6,163 nucleotides of DNA from an uncultured Selenomonadaceae bacterium (GTDB lineage Bacteria; Bacillota; Negativicutes; Selenomonadales; Selenomonadaceae): assembly GCA_905236255.1 (NCBI GenBank), contig CAJOPK010000075.1, positions 1 through 6,163 on the forward strand. Reading direction: 5' to 3'. The notes beneath the pieces are model-generated. The model worked only from the letters and a program-made list of their open reading frames with translations, was not told the origin of the DNA and made no database searches. Below are positions 1-5,784 of the stretch, piece by piece; the stretch's first letter is position 1; every line of letters starts with the position of its first letter. The position numbers and the translations under genes are program-made.

Positions 1-106
1 AGTTAGTTAAAATTTTTTATTCATTTTGAGTTTAACATCAAATCGCTATGCCGGTTACGAAAATTCCCGTTTTATGAAACGCCCGTGCGTAATGACTTCA
101 AATTTC

Positions 107-135
107 TTGTCAATTAAAGTCAAGCGTGATAAAAT
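107..135 (+). promoter_or_regulatory. Promoter for the mreB operon, extended -10 type
   Basis: The sequence shows a -35 box TTGTCA at 107-112 (5 of 6 to consensus), a 17-base spacer, and a -10 box TAAAAT at 130-135 (5 of 6) preceded by TGA at 127-129, which gives an extended -10. Transcription would start near 142, leaving a leader of about 36 bases before the mreB start. The leader region holds a weak inverted repeat, CCGGA at 140-144 and TCCGG at 155-159 with a 10-base loop, just upstream of the ribosome-binding site. It may slightly modulate initiation, but the stem is too short to claim. Since no terminator is visible further down, this promoter probably drives all four genes. Confidence 0.7.
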
Positions 136-162
136 GCACCCGGAGAATTTTTTGTCCGGACG

Positions 163-169
163 AAAGGAG
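163..169 (+). promoter_or_regulatory. Ribosome-binding site that sets the TTG start of mreB
   Basis: AAAGGAG lies 8 bases before the TTG at 178. The only nearby alternative, ATG at 187, would be 17 bases away, which is too far. The spacing therefore favours the TTG start. Confidence 0.75.
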
Positions 170-177
170 TTTTTGTC

Positions 178-1170
178 TTGTTTGGAATGTCTACGAGTGT
201 CGGAATTGATCTCGGCACCGCAAATATTTTGATTTTTGTGAAAGGAAAGGGAATTGTTCTGCGGGAACCGTCGGTTGTTGCCGTGGACAGGGATACAAAT
301 ACTTTGCTTGCAATAGGTGAAGAGGCGCGCCAAATGATCGGACGCACGCCCGGAAATATCGTTGCAATTCGTCCCCTGCGCGACGGCGTTATTGCGGATT
401 ACGACATGACCGAATCAATGGTTCGCTATTTCCTTGAAAAGGTTATAGGTAAGTCTTTTCTCTTCAGACCGCGTGTGATGATCTGCGTTCCGACCGGAGT
501 AACCGATGTTGAAAAAAGAGCGGTTCAGGAGGCGGCGGAACAGGCCGGTGCAAAAAAAACCGAATTGATTGAAGAACCGCTTGCGGCGGCTTTGGGCGCG
601 GGATTGGATATTTCCGAGCCGGTCGGTTCAATGGTTATCGACATAGGCGGCGGTACCTGCGACATTGCGGTAATTTCTTTGGGCGGAATTGTTCACGGCG
701 ACAGCTTGCGCGTTGCCGGCGACAGATTCGACAAGGATATTGAAGATTTTATAAAGCGCGAATATAACCTGATGATCGGCGAACGTACCTCCGAAAATAT
801 CAAAACGACCGTCGGAGCGGCTTTTGCAGGCGCAAGGCATGAGAGCATGGACGTTCGCGGACGCGATATTTTGAGCGGCTTGCCGAAAAACATAAAAATA
901 AGTACGGCGGAAATTGCCGCCGCTCTTCATGATTCCGTTGACAGAATTGTTACCTGCGTCAAAAAAGTTTTGGAAGAAACCCCGCCGGAACTTGCCGCCG
1001 ACATAATGGATCGCGGAATTGTTTTGACCGGCGGCGGCTCAATGCTTTACGGACTTGACGAACTCATTCGCCGCGAAACCGACATTCCCACCTATCTTGC
1101 GGAAGATCCCTTGAGTTGTGTGGCAAACGGCACGGGTAAGGCTTTGGAGGACGAACATTTCGGAGAATAA
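178..1170 (+). CDS. mreB: Rod-shape-determining actin homologue MreB (MreB/Mbl family)
   Basis: MreB is a bacterial actin that polymerises with ATP on the inner face of the cytoplasmic membrane and guides the elongation machinery that builds side-wall peptidoglycan. The 330 residues match the family's usual length. Visible motifs, in order, are phosphate loop 1 GIDLGTAN (9-16), an exposed hydrophobic SFLF loop (93-96) at the place where MreB inserts into membrane, the IEEP motif with the catalytic glutamate region (132-134), phosphate loop 2 DIGGGTCD (155-162), and the nucleotide-binding TGGG (284-287). The C-terminal part (ELAADIMDRGIVLTGGG) reads more like MreB than Mbl, but a paralogue such as Mbl cannot be excluded. 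Loop 2 has Cys161 where Thr is usual, a mild change. It starts with TTG behind a well-spaced AAAGGAG. The usual partners mreC and mreD are not downstream; a CorA-type gene follows after 25 bases. Confidence 0.95.
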   Translation: MFGMSTSVGIDLGTANILIFVKGKGIVLREPSVVAVDRDTNTLLAIGEEARQMIGRTPGNIVAIRPLRDGVIADYDMTESMVRYFLEKVIGKSFLFRPRVMICVPTGVTDVEKRAVQEAAEQAGAKKTELIEEPLAAALGAGLDISEPVGSMVIDIGGGTCDIAVISLGGIVHGDSLRVAGDRFDKDIEDFIKREYNLMIGERTSENIKTTVGAAFAGARHESMDVRGRDILSGLPKNIKISTAEIAAALHDSVDRIVTCVKKVLEETPPELAADIMDRGIVLTGGGSMLYGLDELIRRETDIPTYLAEDPLSCVANGTGKALEDEHFGE

Positions 1171-1178
1171 AAATTTTT

Positions 1179-1187
1179 GAAAGGAGG
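1179..1187 (+). promoter_or_regulatory. Ribosome-binding site that sets the TTG start of the corA-type gene
   Basis: GAAAGGAGG is a near-perfect Shine-Dalgarno sequence ending 8 bases before TTG at 1196. No in-frame ATG or GTG lies close by, so the TTG start is well supported. It sits entirely in the 25-base gap after mreB, which points to independent translation initiation on a shared transcript. Confidence 0.8.
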
Positions 1188-1195
1188 CGCGGCGA

Positions 1196-2149
1196 TTGCT
1201 TGAAATTTTTAAATCGAGAGAATCCGGACATCTTGACAAGCTCACATTAAAAACTTTGGAAAAAGGTGCTTGGATAAACATAGTCGATCCCACGCCTTAC
1301 GAATTGAAAGAGGTCAGCAGTTTGACCGATGTCGAGCCGGATTTTTTGCGTTCGGCTTTGGACGATGAAGAGCGTTCTCACATAGACGTTGAAGACGAAT
1401 CGGTCATGATTTTGATAAACGTGCCGATAGTTTACGAGGAGGAAAGTTACGACACTTTGCCGCTTTCGATAATCCTGACGAAACAGTACATTATTACCGT
1501 CTGTCTTGAGGAAACTCCGGTTATCGCAAATTTTAACGAACGAACCGCACGACTCTTTCACACCTACAAAAAAACTCAATTTCTCTTTGAAATCCTCTAT
1601 CGAACGGCAACTTTTTATTTGAGATATATACGTCAGATAAACAAAATTTCCGACGAAATAGAAGATCAGCTGCGCGAGTCCATGAGAAACAGCGATATTT
1701 TGAGATTGATGGAATTGCAGAAAGGCTTGACTTACTTCAACGCCTCACTCCGGTCAAATGATGCGGTCTTGGAAAAACTTTTAAGACTTCGCACAAGCCG
1801 AACGGCGGAAGGAATTTTGGAAATTTACGAAGAGGACGAAGACCTTTTGGAGGACGTAATAATCGAAACAAAACAAGCGCGGGAAATGGTCGAAATGTAC
1901 AGTCAAATTTTGGCGCGAATGGCGGATACGTTTTCGTCGATAATTTCAAACAATCAGAATATGATCATGAAATTTTTGGCGGCGATGACGGTTTTGATAG
2001 CGGTACCGACGGTTATTGCGGGATTTTTCGGAATGAATGTCCCGGTTCCGTTGAGTGAGGACGATTACGGATTTGTGGCGGTGATTTTGTTTGCGTTTTT
2101 GTGTTCCGGAATTGCGGCGTATTTCTTTTGGAAAAAGCGAATGTTTTAG
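1196..2149 (+). CDS. corA: CorA-family divalent metal ion transporter
   Basis: CorA proteins are homopentameric membrane channels that carry Mg2+ (in some members Co2+, Ni2+ or Zn2+) into the cell. The 317 residues fit the shorter Gram-positive-type members. A large soluble, mostly helical N-terminal domain (about 1-255) contains the stretch YFNASLRSNDAVLEKLLR, a conserved piece of the long stalk region. Two membrane helices follow, at about 260-280 and 291-312. The signature Gly-Met-Asn is at 279-281, at the end of the first helix, and forms the external pore mouth. The short outside loop carries Glu288, Asp289 and Asp290, and the tail ends in basic KKRMF on the cytoplasmic side. The start is TTG with a near-perfect ribosome-binding site. 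The ion cannot be told from sequence; Mg2+ is the default for the family. It lies 24 bases before plsY, so the two are probably co-transcribed. Confidence 0.93.
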   Translation: MLEIFKSRESGHLDKLTLKTLEKGAWINIVDPTPYELKEVSSLTDVEPDFLRSALDDEERSHIDVEDESVMILINVPIVYEEESYDTLPLSIILTKQYIITVCLEETPVIANFNERTARLFHTYKKTQFLFEILYRTATFYLRYIRQINKISDEIEDQLRESMRNSDILRLMELQKGLTYFNASLRSNDAVLEKLLRLRTSRTAEGILEIYEEDEDLLEDVIIETKQAREMVEMYSQILARMADTFSSIISNNQNMIMKFLAAMTVLIAVPTVIAGFFGMNVPVPLSEDDYGFVAVILFAFLCSGIAAYFFWKKRMF

Positions 2150-2173
2150 GCACGGTTTGAAAGCGGCGGTATT

Positions 2174-2752
2174 ATGACAACGGCAATGATTTTAATTTTA
2201 AGTTACTTTTTGGGGGCAATTCCCAACGGCTTGATTTTCGGAAAACTTATCTGGAAAAAGGATTTGCGAAAATTCGGCAGCGGCAATATCGGCGCAACCA
2301 ATGCCTGGCGAACAATCGGAAAATCGGCCGGACTTTTGATATTTGCGCTGGATTTTTTGAAAGGCGCGCTTGCGGTGGTTTTGGCACAACATTTTATCGG
2401 AACTTCCGCAGCGATGATTCTTGCCGGACTTTGTGCAATAATCGGTCACACTTTTACCATATTTTTGAAATTTCACGGCGGCAAGGGCGTTGCGACGGGC
2501 TTGGGTGTGATTGCGATGCTTATGCCGAAAGTTACCGTAATTGTATTTTCGGTTTGGCTTGTCATTGTCTGTATCACCCGTTATGTTTCTCTCGGATCCG
2601 TTGTTGCCGCCGCACTTGTCCCGATACTTGCATTTGTTTTTAACGATCCGAAAGAATTTGTCCTGCTCGGAATCGTTGCGGCGATCTTTATAATCTTTCG
2701 CCACAAGCAAAATATTTTGAGATTGATGAACGGAACTGAAAATAAAGTCTAA
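2174..2752 (+). CDS. plsY: Acyl-phosphate:glycerol-3-phosphate acyltransferase PlsY
   Basis: PlsY is an integral membrane enzyme that moves an acyl chain from acyl-phosphate (made by PlsX) to position 1 of glycerol-3-phosphate, the first step of phospholipid synthesis in most bacteria. The 192 residues are typical. Motif 1 GSGNIGATN is at 35-43, motif 2 runs from Gly91-His92 through GGKGVATG starting at 102, and RYVSLGS marks motif 3. Hydrophobic segments fill the rest, in line with a multi-pass protein, and the end RHKQNILRLMNGTENK is the usual cytoplasmic tail. The ATG at 2174 places the N-terminal hydrophobic segment and the AIPNG motif in register with my recollection of B. subtilis PlsY, so I prefer it over ATG 2186. 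The ribosome-binding site is weak (AAAGCGGCGG region), suggesting coupling to translation of the upstream gene. Neither gpsA nor der, frequent plsY neighbours in Firmicutes, is here. Confidence 0.95.
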   Translation: MTTAMILILSYFLGAIPNGLIFGKLIWKKDLRKFGSGNIGATNAWRTIGKSAGLLIFALDFLKGALAVVLAQHFIGTSAAMILAGLCAIIGHTFTIFLKFHGGKGVATGLGVIAMLMPKVTVIVFSVWLVIVCITRYVSLGSVVAAALVPILAFVFNDPKEFVLLGIVAAIFIIFRHKQNILRLMNGTENKV

Positions 2753-2767
2753 AGAGGTCTTGCGAAT

Positions 2768-5437
2768 ATGAAGAATTCAAAAATTTCACCTTTGGAAAAG
2801 GCAAAAACTTTTCAAGAGCGTTTCAATATCGACAATGCGGATTTTTACGGAAAATTTTTTATCGTTGACATGAATTTTGATCGTTACTTGAAAAATAAGC
2901 TCATCAGAAACGGCTGTGTCACGCTTGCCGATCTTCTCAAGCACTCCGAAAATTCACTTGAAAATATTAAAAGTATCGGCAAAGCTTCCCGTATAGGCAT
3001 TATGCCGTTTTTGGAAAATTTTTTTGAGAAGAACAAACAAACACCCGTAAAGAAAAGAATACGAATTTTAAGAGAAGATGCACAACTTATCGACAATTCT
3101 TTGATTCAAGCCGCCCGCAGGAAAAATTCTTACATTGAGGTAATTATCGAAGCATTTGGGGATTTTTCCCAATCGCTTGCTTTTCGGGAAGAAAATTTGA
3201 GAGACCTTCGCAAAAAGATTCAAGATGCGCCGGATTATGTCAAGAGTAAAAAAATTCTCCCCTTCTTCCGTGCTTACAATCTTATGAACGGGAAATCATG
3301 CGACGAAAAAATTGCCGACTTGTTGAAAGATATTGTCGTTTCGGATTTTCCGGATTATTTGGGACGGAATCCCAATCTTTTCATGAAAATTATAAATTTT
3401 GTCGTTTGGCTCGAATTTGATCCGAAGGTTGCACTGGAAGATTTGATTGTCAAGTCTTTTGCGGAAATAACCAATGTTGAAAGAGCCGTCAATATTGTTT
3501 TGTCTCGCATGAACGGCGGGATTTTGGATAGGATTTCCAAAAATTTTGGAGTGACTCGGGAACGGACAAGACAGATTGAGGCAAACGTAACCGGCAAATT
3601 TGTAAATGCCTGTATGTTTAAGCGACTCAAATTTTTCTTTATTCTTTACGCAATAAACGGCGGCAAGCCCGTAATGAACATGAACGAAATTAAAGATTTT
3701 CCGTACGAAGAGTATCTGCCTTTTTTGAAAAAAATGATGGTCTCCATCCCCTTTGATGAGGAGATTCTCAAATATGATCCGCAATTTGAGAAATTGAGAT
3801 TTTTGGTACCGGGTTACGCCGAAATAACTTCAAAAGAGATAACGGACTTTTTCCCGGAAACCGTCTTTGAAGAGGATTTTTACAATCTTATAGATGATTT
3901 TGCGCAGAAGAAAAATTGCCTTCCGGATTTTGTAAAGGCGAAGCTTGACGAAATTTACAAGCGCAGCGGAAAATGTTTCCACCGCATAAAATTGACGCTC
4001 AATTTTAAATGCGATCACGTTTTGAAACATTATTTCAAGACCGGCTATAAGATTGACAATAAAGCTCATTACAACGAATTTATCCGGCATATGCGGGAAG
4101 TCTTTAACAAAGATGAATTTATGACACACCGGGCGGTTGATGCCAAGATTATGACTTTCGGAGTCCTTTGGGATCGCGGCAAATATATTCACAAAGATTT
4201 TGTCAACGTCCCGAAAAAAATTGTTGAGCGCATCAATGATTTTATTGATGCAAGCGACCGTACGGCTTTGACTTACAAAGAAATTTATGAAGAGATGAAA
4301 GACGAACTTAAAGGCACGCAAATTACCGACGGTTACAAATTGCAGGGCGTTCTGAAATTTTACGGTTGCCGCAACAACTTGGCTCGCGATTATGTGACGA
4401 AAGATTTAAACAAAAATTTGGCGACGGAATTTGATAAATTTATGCGCGAAAAGGGAGAGGCCTCCGCAAAAGAAATAAAAGAGGTTTTTACTTCATTCAA
4501 CAATTCAAATATTGCACTTCTGATGCCCCGTTGTCCGGAAGTGATTTTGATCGGAGATTCAAATTTCATTCACTCTTCAACATTGGATCTTCCGCCGAAA
4601 TTTTTTGACGGGGCGCGGAAACTTTTGTCGGAAATATGCGCGGAAGGGTTGCCTGTCAATATGCGCTATATTTTCAAATGTTTCTCGGAGAAATTCCCCA
4701 AATTTTTGGAACACAATAAAATTTCTCACAGCGAAATGCTTTTCGGCATTTTGCGTTATATGTTCAAAAATGAATTTAATTTTTCGCGTCCTTACGTTTC
4801 AAACGAATCAAATGCCGACCTGACAAATAAGGGGGCCATATTGAAATATTTCGCCGACAAAGAAGAAATTAAAATTTCGGTTTTGAAAGAAATGTGTAAC
4901 GATTACGGAATAAATTATGTTTCGGTTGCGGTGATTGTCGGCAGACTCATGCCGGAATTTGTCCGTGCCGGAGAAGATCGGCTTATTCGTCCGGAAAAAT
5001 TCGGCATTGACGATAAAGTTGTCAGTCGCGTTGCGGAGGAAGTAAAAAAAGCCGTAAGTCTTAACGACGGTTGGAAGGCGGCAAGGGCTTTTGATCGCTA
5101 CGAAAAACTTCCCAAAATCGGAACGGAATGGACCGATATTTTGTTGACTTCGCTTGTAAAATTTTCCGGTATGGACATGAAAATTTTGAGTTCGTTTACG
5201 ACGGCGACGGATTTTTCTTCCGCAATATTTGTCGATGAAAGATTTAATGATGACGATTTTCGGACTTTCGTTTTAAAAGTTTTGAAGGCTCAACATAAAA
5301 AGAGTCCTTTCCGGTCTGAAGTTGGAGTCTTTAATTGGCTGAAAAATGAAGGATTGTGCAACAAAAAAATTCCGGATTTTCTCATTTCGGAAAATCATTT
5401 GACTTACAATAAATCCGGAAATTTCACCGTCCGATAA
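2768..5437 (+). CDS. Large protein of unknown function with alpha-CTD-like, sigma region-4-like and repeated winged-helix-like parts
   Basis: I do not recognise a named function for this 889-residue protein. Residues about 37-83 resemble the helix-hairpin-helix of the RNA polymerase alpha C-terminal domain (TLADLLKHSENSLENIKSIG, then GKAS). Residues about 240-275 resemble sigma-70 region 4: ERAVNIVLSRMNGG, then ILDRISKNFGVTRERTRQIE at 252-271, very close to the -35-recognising helix-turn-helix of sigma factors. From about 410 to 760 there seem to be five degenerate helical units, each closing with a strand-like motif: GKYIH (471-475), RDYVT (540-544), SNFIH (598-602), RPYVS (674-678) and DRLIR (737-741). 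These look like tandem winged helices. No signal peptide, membrane helix, nuclease or ATPase motif is evident. The whole is rich in Lys, Phe and Asp/Glu. ATG 2768 has AAAGAGGT about 9 bases upstream and follows plsY by 15 bases, so it is likely the operon's last gene. It looks more AT-rich than mreB. A role in transcription or in defence/mobile-DNA control is possible but unproven. Confidence 0.85.
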   Translation: MKNSKISPLEKAKTFQERFNIDNADFYGKFFIVDMNFDRYLKNKLIRNGCVTLADLLKHSENSLENIKSIGKASRIGIMPFLENFFEKNKQTPVKKRIRILREDAQLIDNSLIQAARRKNSYIEVIIEAFGDFSQSLAFREENLRDLRKKIQDAPDYVKSKKILPFFRAYNLMNGKSCDEKIADLLKDIVVSDFPDYLGRNPNLFMKIINFVVWLEFDPKVALEDLIVKSFAEITNVERAVNIVLSRMNGGILDRISKNFGVTRERTRQIEANVTGKFVNACMFKRLKFFFILYAINGGKPVMNMNEIKDFPYEEYLPFLKKMMVSIPFDEEILKYDPQFEKLRFLVPGYAEITSKEITDFFPETVFEEDFYNLIDDFAQKKNCLPDFVKAKLDEIYKRSGKCFHRIKLTLNFKCDHVLKHYFKTGYKIDNKAHYNEFIRHMREVFNKDEFMTHRAVDAKIMTFGVLWDRGKYIHKDFVNVPKKIVERINDFIDASDRTALTYKEIYEEMKDELKGTQITDGYKLQGVLKFYGCRNNLARDYVTKDLNKNLATEFDKFMREKGEASAKEIKEVFTSFNNSNIALLMPRCPEVILIGDSNFIHSSTLDLPPKFFDGARKLLSEICAEGLPVNMRYIFKCFSEKFPKFLEHNKISHSEMLFGILRYMFKNEFNFSRPYVSNESNADLTNKGAILKYFADKEEIKISVLKEMCNDYGINYVSVAVIVGRLMPEFVRAGEDRLIRPEKFGIDDKVVSRVAEEVKKAVSLNDGWKAARAFDRYEKLPKIGTEWTDILLTSLVKFSGMDMKILSSFTTATDFSSAIFVDERFNDDDFRTFVLKVLKAQHKKSPFRSEVGVFNWLKNEGLCNKKIPDFLISENHLTYNKSGNFTVR

Positions 5438-5450
5438 GTATTCAATCAGA

Positions 5451-5498
5451 TTGTGTCAAGGAATCTTCCGGTTTTAACCGGGAGAGGAATTGACACAA
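5451..5498. repeat. 48-base imperfect palindrome
   Basis: The outer arms TTGTGTCAA (5451-5459) and TTGACACAA (5490-5498) are perfect reverse complements. The inner arms CCGGTT (5468-5473) and AACCGG (5476-5481) are also perfect, with a two-base TT loop. The arms are separated by symmetric 8-base unpaired stretches (5460-5467 and 5482-5489). No T-run follows on either strand, so it is a poor rho-independent terminator. It overlaps the -35 box of the promoter at 5490-5517. It could be an operator, a transposase-recognised end structure, or part of a mobile element's left end. It begins only 14 bases after the stop codon of the 889-residue gene. Confidence 0.7.
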
Positions 5499-5517
5499 AA
5501 AATACCTGTGTTAAAAT
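5490..5517 (+). promoter_or_regulatory. Strong promoter-like sequence driving the hairpin-rich non-coding stretch
   Basis: A perfect -35 consensus TTGACA (5490-5495) is followed after 16 bases by TAAAAT (5512-5517), with TGT directly upstream (5509-5511) giving an extended -10. Transcription would start near 5524. The TGTGT (5507-5511) and ACACA (5520-5524) repeats around the -10 could form a 5-bp stem, a possible regulatory or transposase-binding feature. No good ribosome-binding site and start codon follow, so the expected product is an RNA rather than a protein. Confidence 0.5.
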
Positions 5518-5764
5518 CGACACACTTCATAAGGCTGTGCAAAGGCACTATGCAAGAACCAAGCAAGGTCTTTGTGAAAAACGCCGGAAGTTTTGTGAGT
5601 CACTCGTCGAGTGCAGTCCGTTTGACAACTTGCGGACTATAACGGCTTTGGTAATTAGCCGACCTCTGTCGAAGTTTGGCAACATTCTTTGGTAAGTCAG
5701 CCGTATCTAAGCAATTTGGGGTTTCACTCCCCAAGCTCGCGACTTTAAGTCGCGGGTAGTTGAC
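5495..5764 (+). mobile_element. Putative non-autonomous IS200/IS605-family remnant (about 270 bp, no tnpA or tnpB)
   Basis: This 326-base gap between genes contains no convincing protein gene but ends like the right end of an IS605/IS1341 (TnpB-type) element. The end consists of a GC-rich stem CGCGACT/AGTCGCG (5738-5744 with 5748-5754, loop TTA, extendable outwards by C-G and G-T pairs to 5735/5757), then TAGTTGAC. From memory, ISDra2 and many Firmicutes IS605 elements carry a closely similar CGCGACTTTAGTCG stem just before their right boundary. TTGAC occurs both at 5490-5494, a possible left target or cleavage site, and at 5760-5764, the proposed right end. That gives a 270-base unit. Elements of this family have no terminal inverted repeats and make no target duplication; they use subterminal hairpins, and several are present here. 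The exact left boundary is uncertain: the palindrome starting at 5451 may belong to it. The transposase genes appear deleted, so mobility would need a related element elsewhere. Confidence 0.55.
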
Positions 5765-5784
5765 ACGGCGAATATCCCTGCATA
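5524..5784 (+). ncRNA. Candidate omega-like RNA (TnpB guide-RNA type) with a 3' guide segment
   Basis: Downstream of the promoter at 5490-5517 the strand can fold into a series of hairpins: GTGC/GCAC (5537-5548), CACTC/GAGTG (5601-5613), AGTCCG/CGGACT (5615-5638), CGGCT/AGCCG (5643-5661), TTGGGG/CCCCAA (5716-5734) and the GC-rich terminal stem (5736-5756). A second AGCCG at 5699-5703 could compete for CGGCT at 5643-5647, giving an alternative long-range pairing. Omega RNAs guide the TnpB nuclease; their scaffold ends at the element's right boundary and the next 15-20 bases of flanking DNA act as guide. Here that guide would be about 5765-5784. Both ends are inferred, no transcript is shown, and no TnpB is encoded in the window, so any partner protein would have to act in trans. 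It could also be an inactive relic. Confidence 0.4.

Noticed and set aside
26..232. Short + strand open frame at the window start
   Set aside because: It lacks a ribosome-binding site, contains the mreB promoter, and overlaps the start of mreB in another frame.
2198..2710. 170-codon minus-strand frame opposite plsY
   Set aside because: It is a mirror of plsY codon pattern, has low-complexity content and no ribosome-binding site, and plsY is certain.
3296..4321. Minus-strand frames of about 160 codons opposite the large gene
   Set aside because: They are shadows of the 889-codon frame, with no start signals or recognisable domains.
5468..5481. Rho-independent terminator after the 889-residue gene (CCGGTT-TT-AACCGG)
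   Set aside because: There is a stem but no T-run follows on either strand, so the classic terminator signature is missing.
5490..5642. Second + strand frame ending at TAA 5640-5642 (ATG at 5550, about 30 codons), considered as a residual tnpB tail
   Set aside because: I see none of the TnpB C-terminal zinc-ribbon cysteine pairs or the catalytic motif; it is too short to call.
5453..5695. 80-codon + strand open frame starting with GTG in the non-coding stretch
   Set aside because: It has no ribosome-binding site, begins inside the palindrome upstream of the promoter, overlaps several hairpins, and resembles no family I know, including TnpB.
5716..5756. Terminator or tRNA-like structure in the paired hairpins
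   Set aside because: No T-run follows and no cloverleaf or CCA-type end fits; the IS605 right-end reading explains the stems better.
5438..5764. CRISPR array in the repeat-rich gap
   Set aside because: The repeats are inverted, short and irregularly spaced; there is no direct repeat-spacer periodicity.
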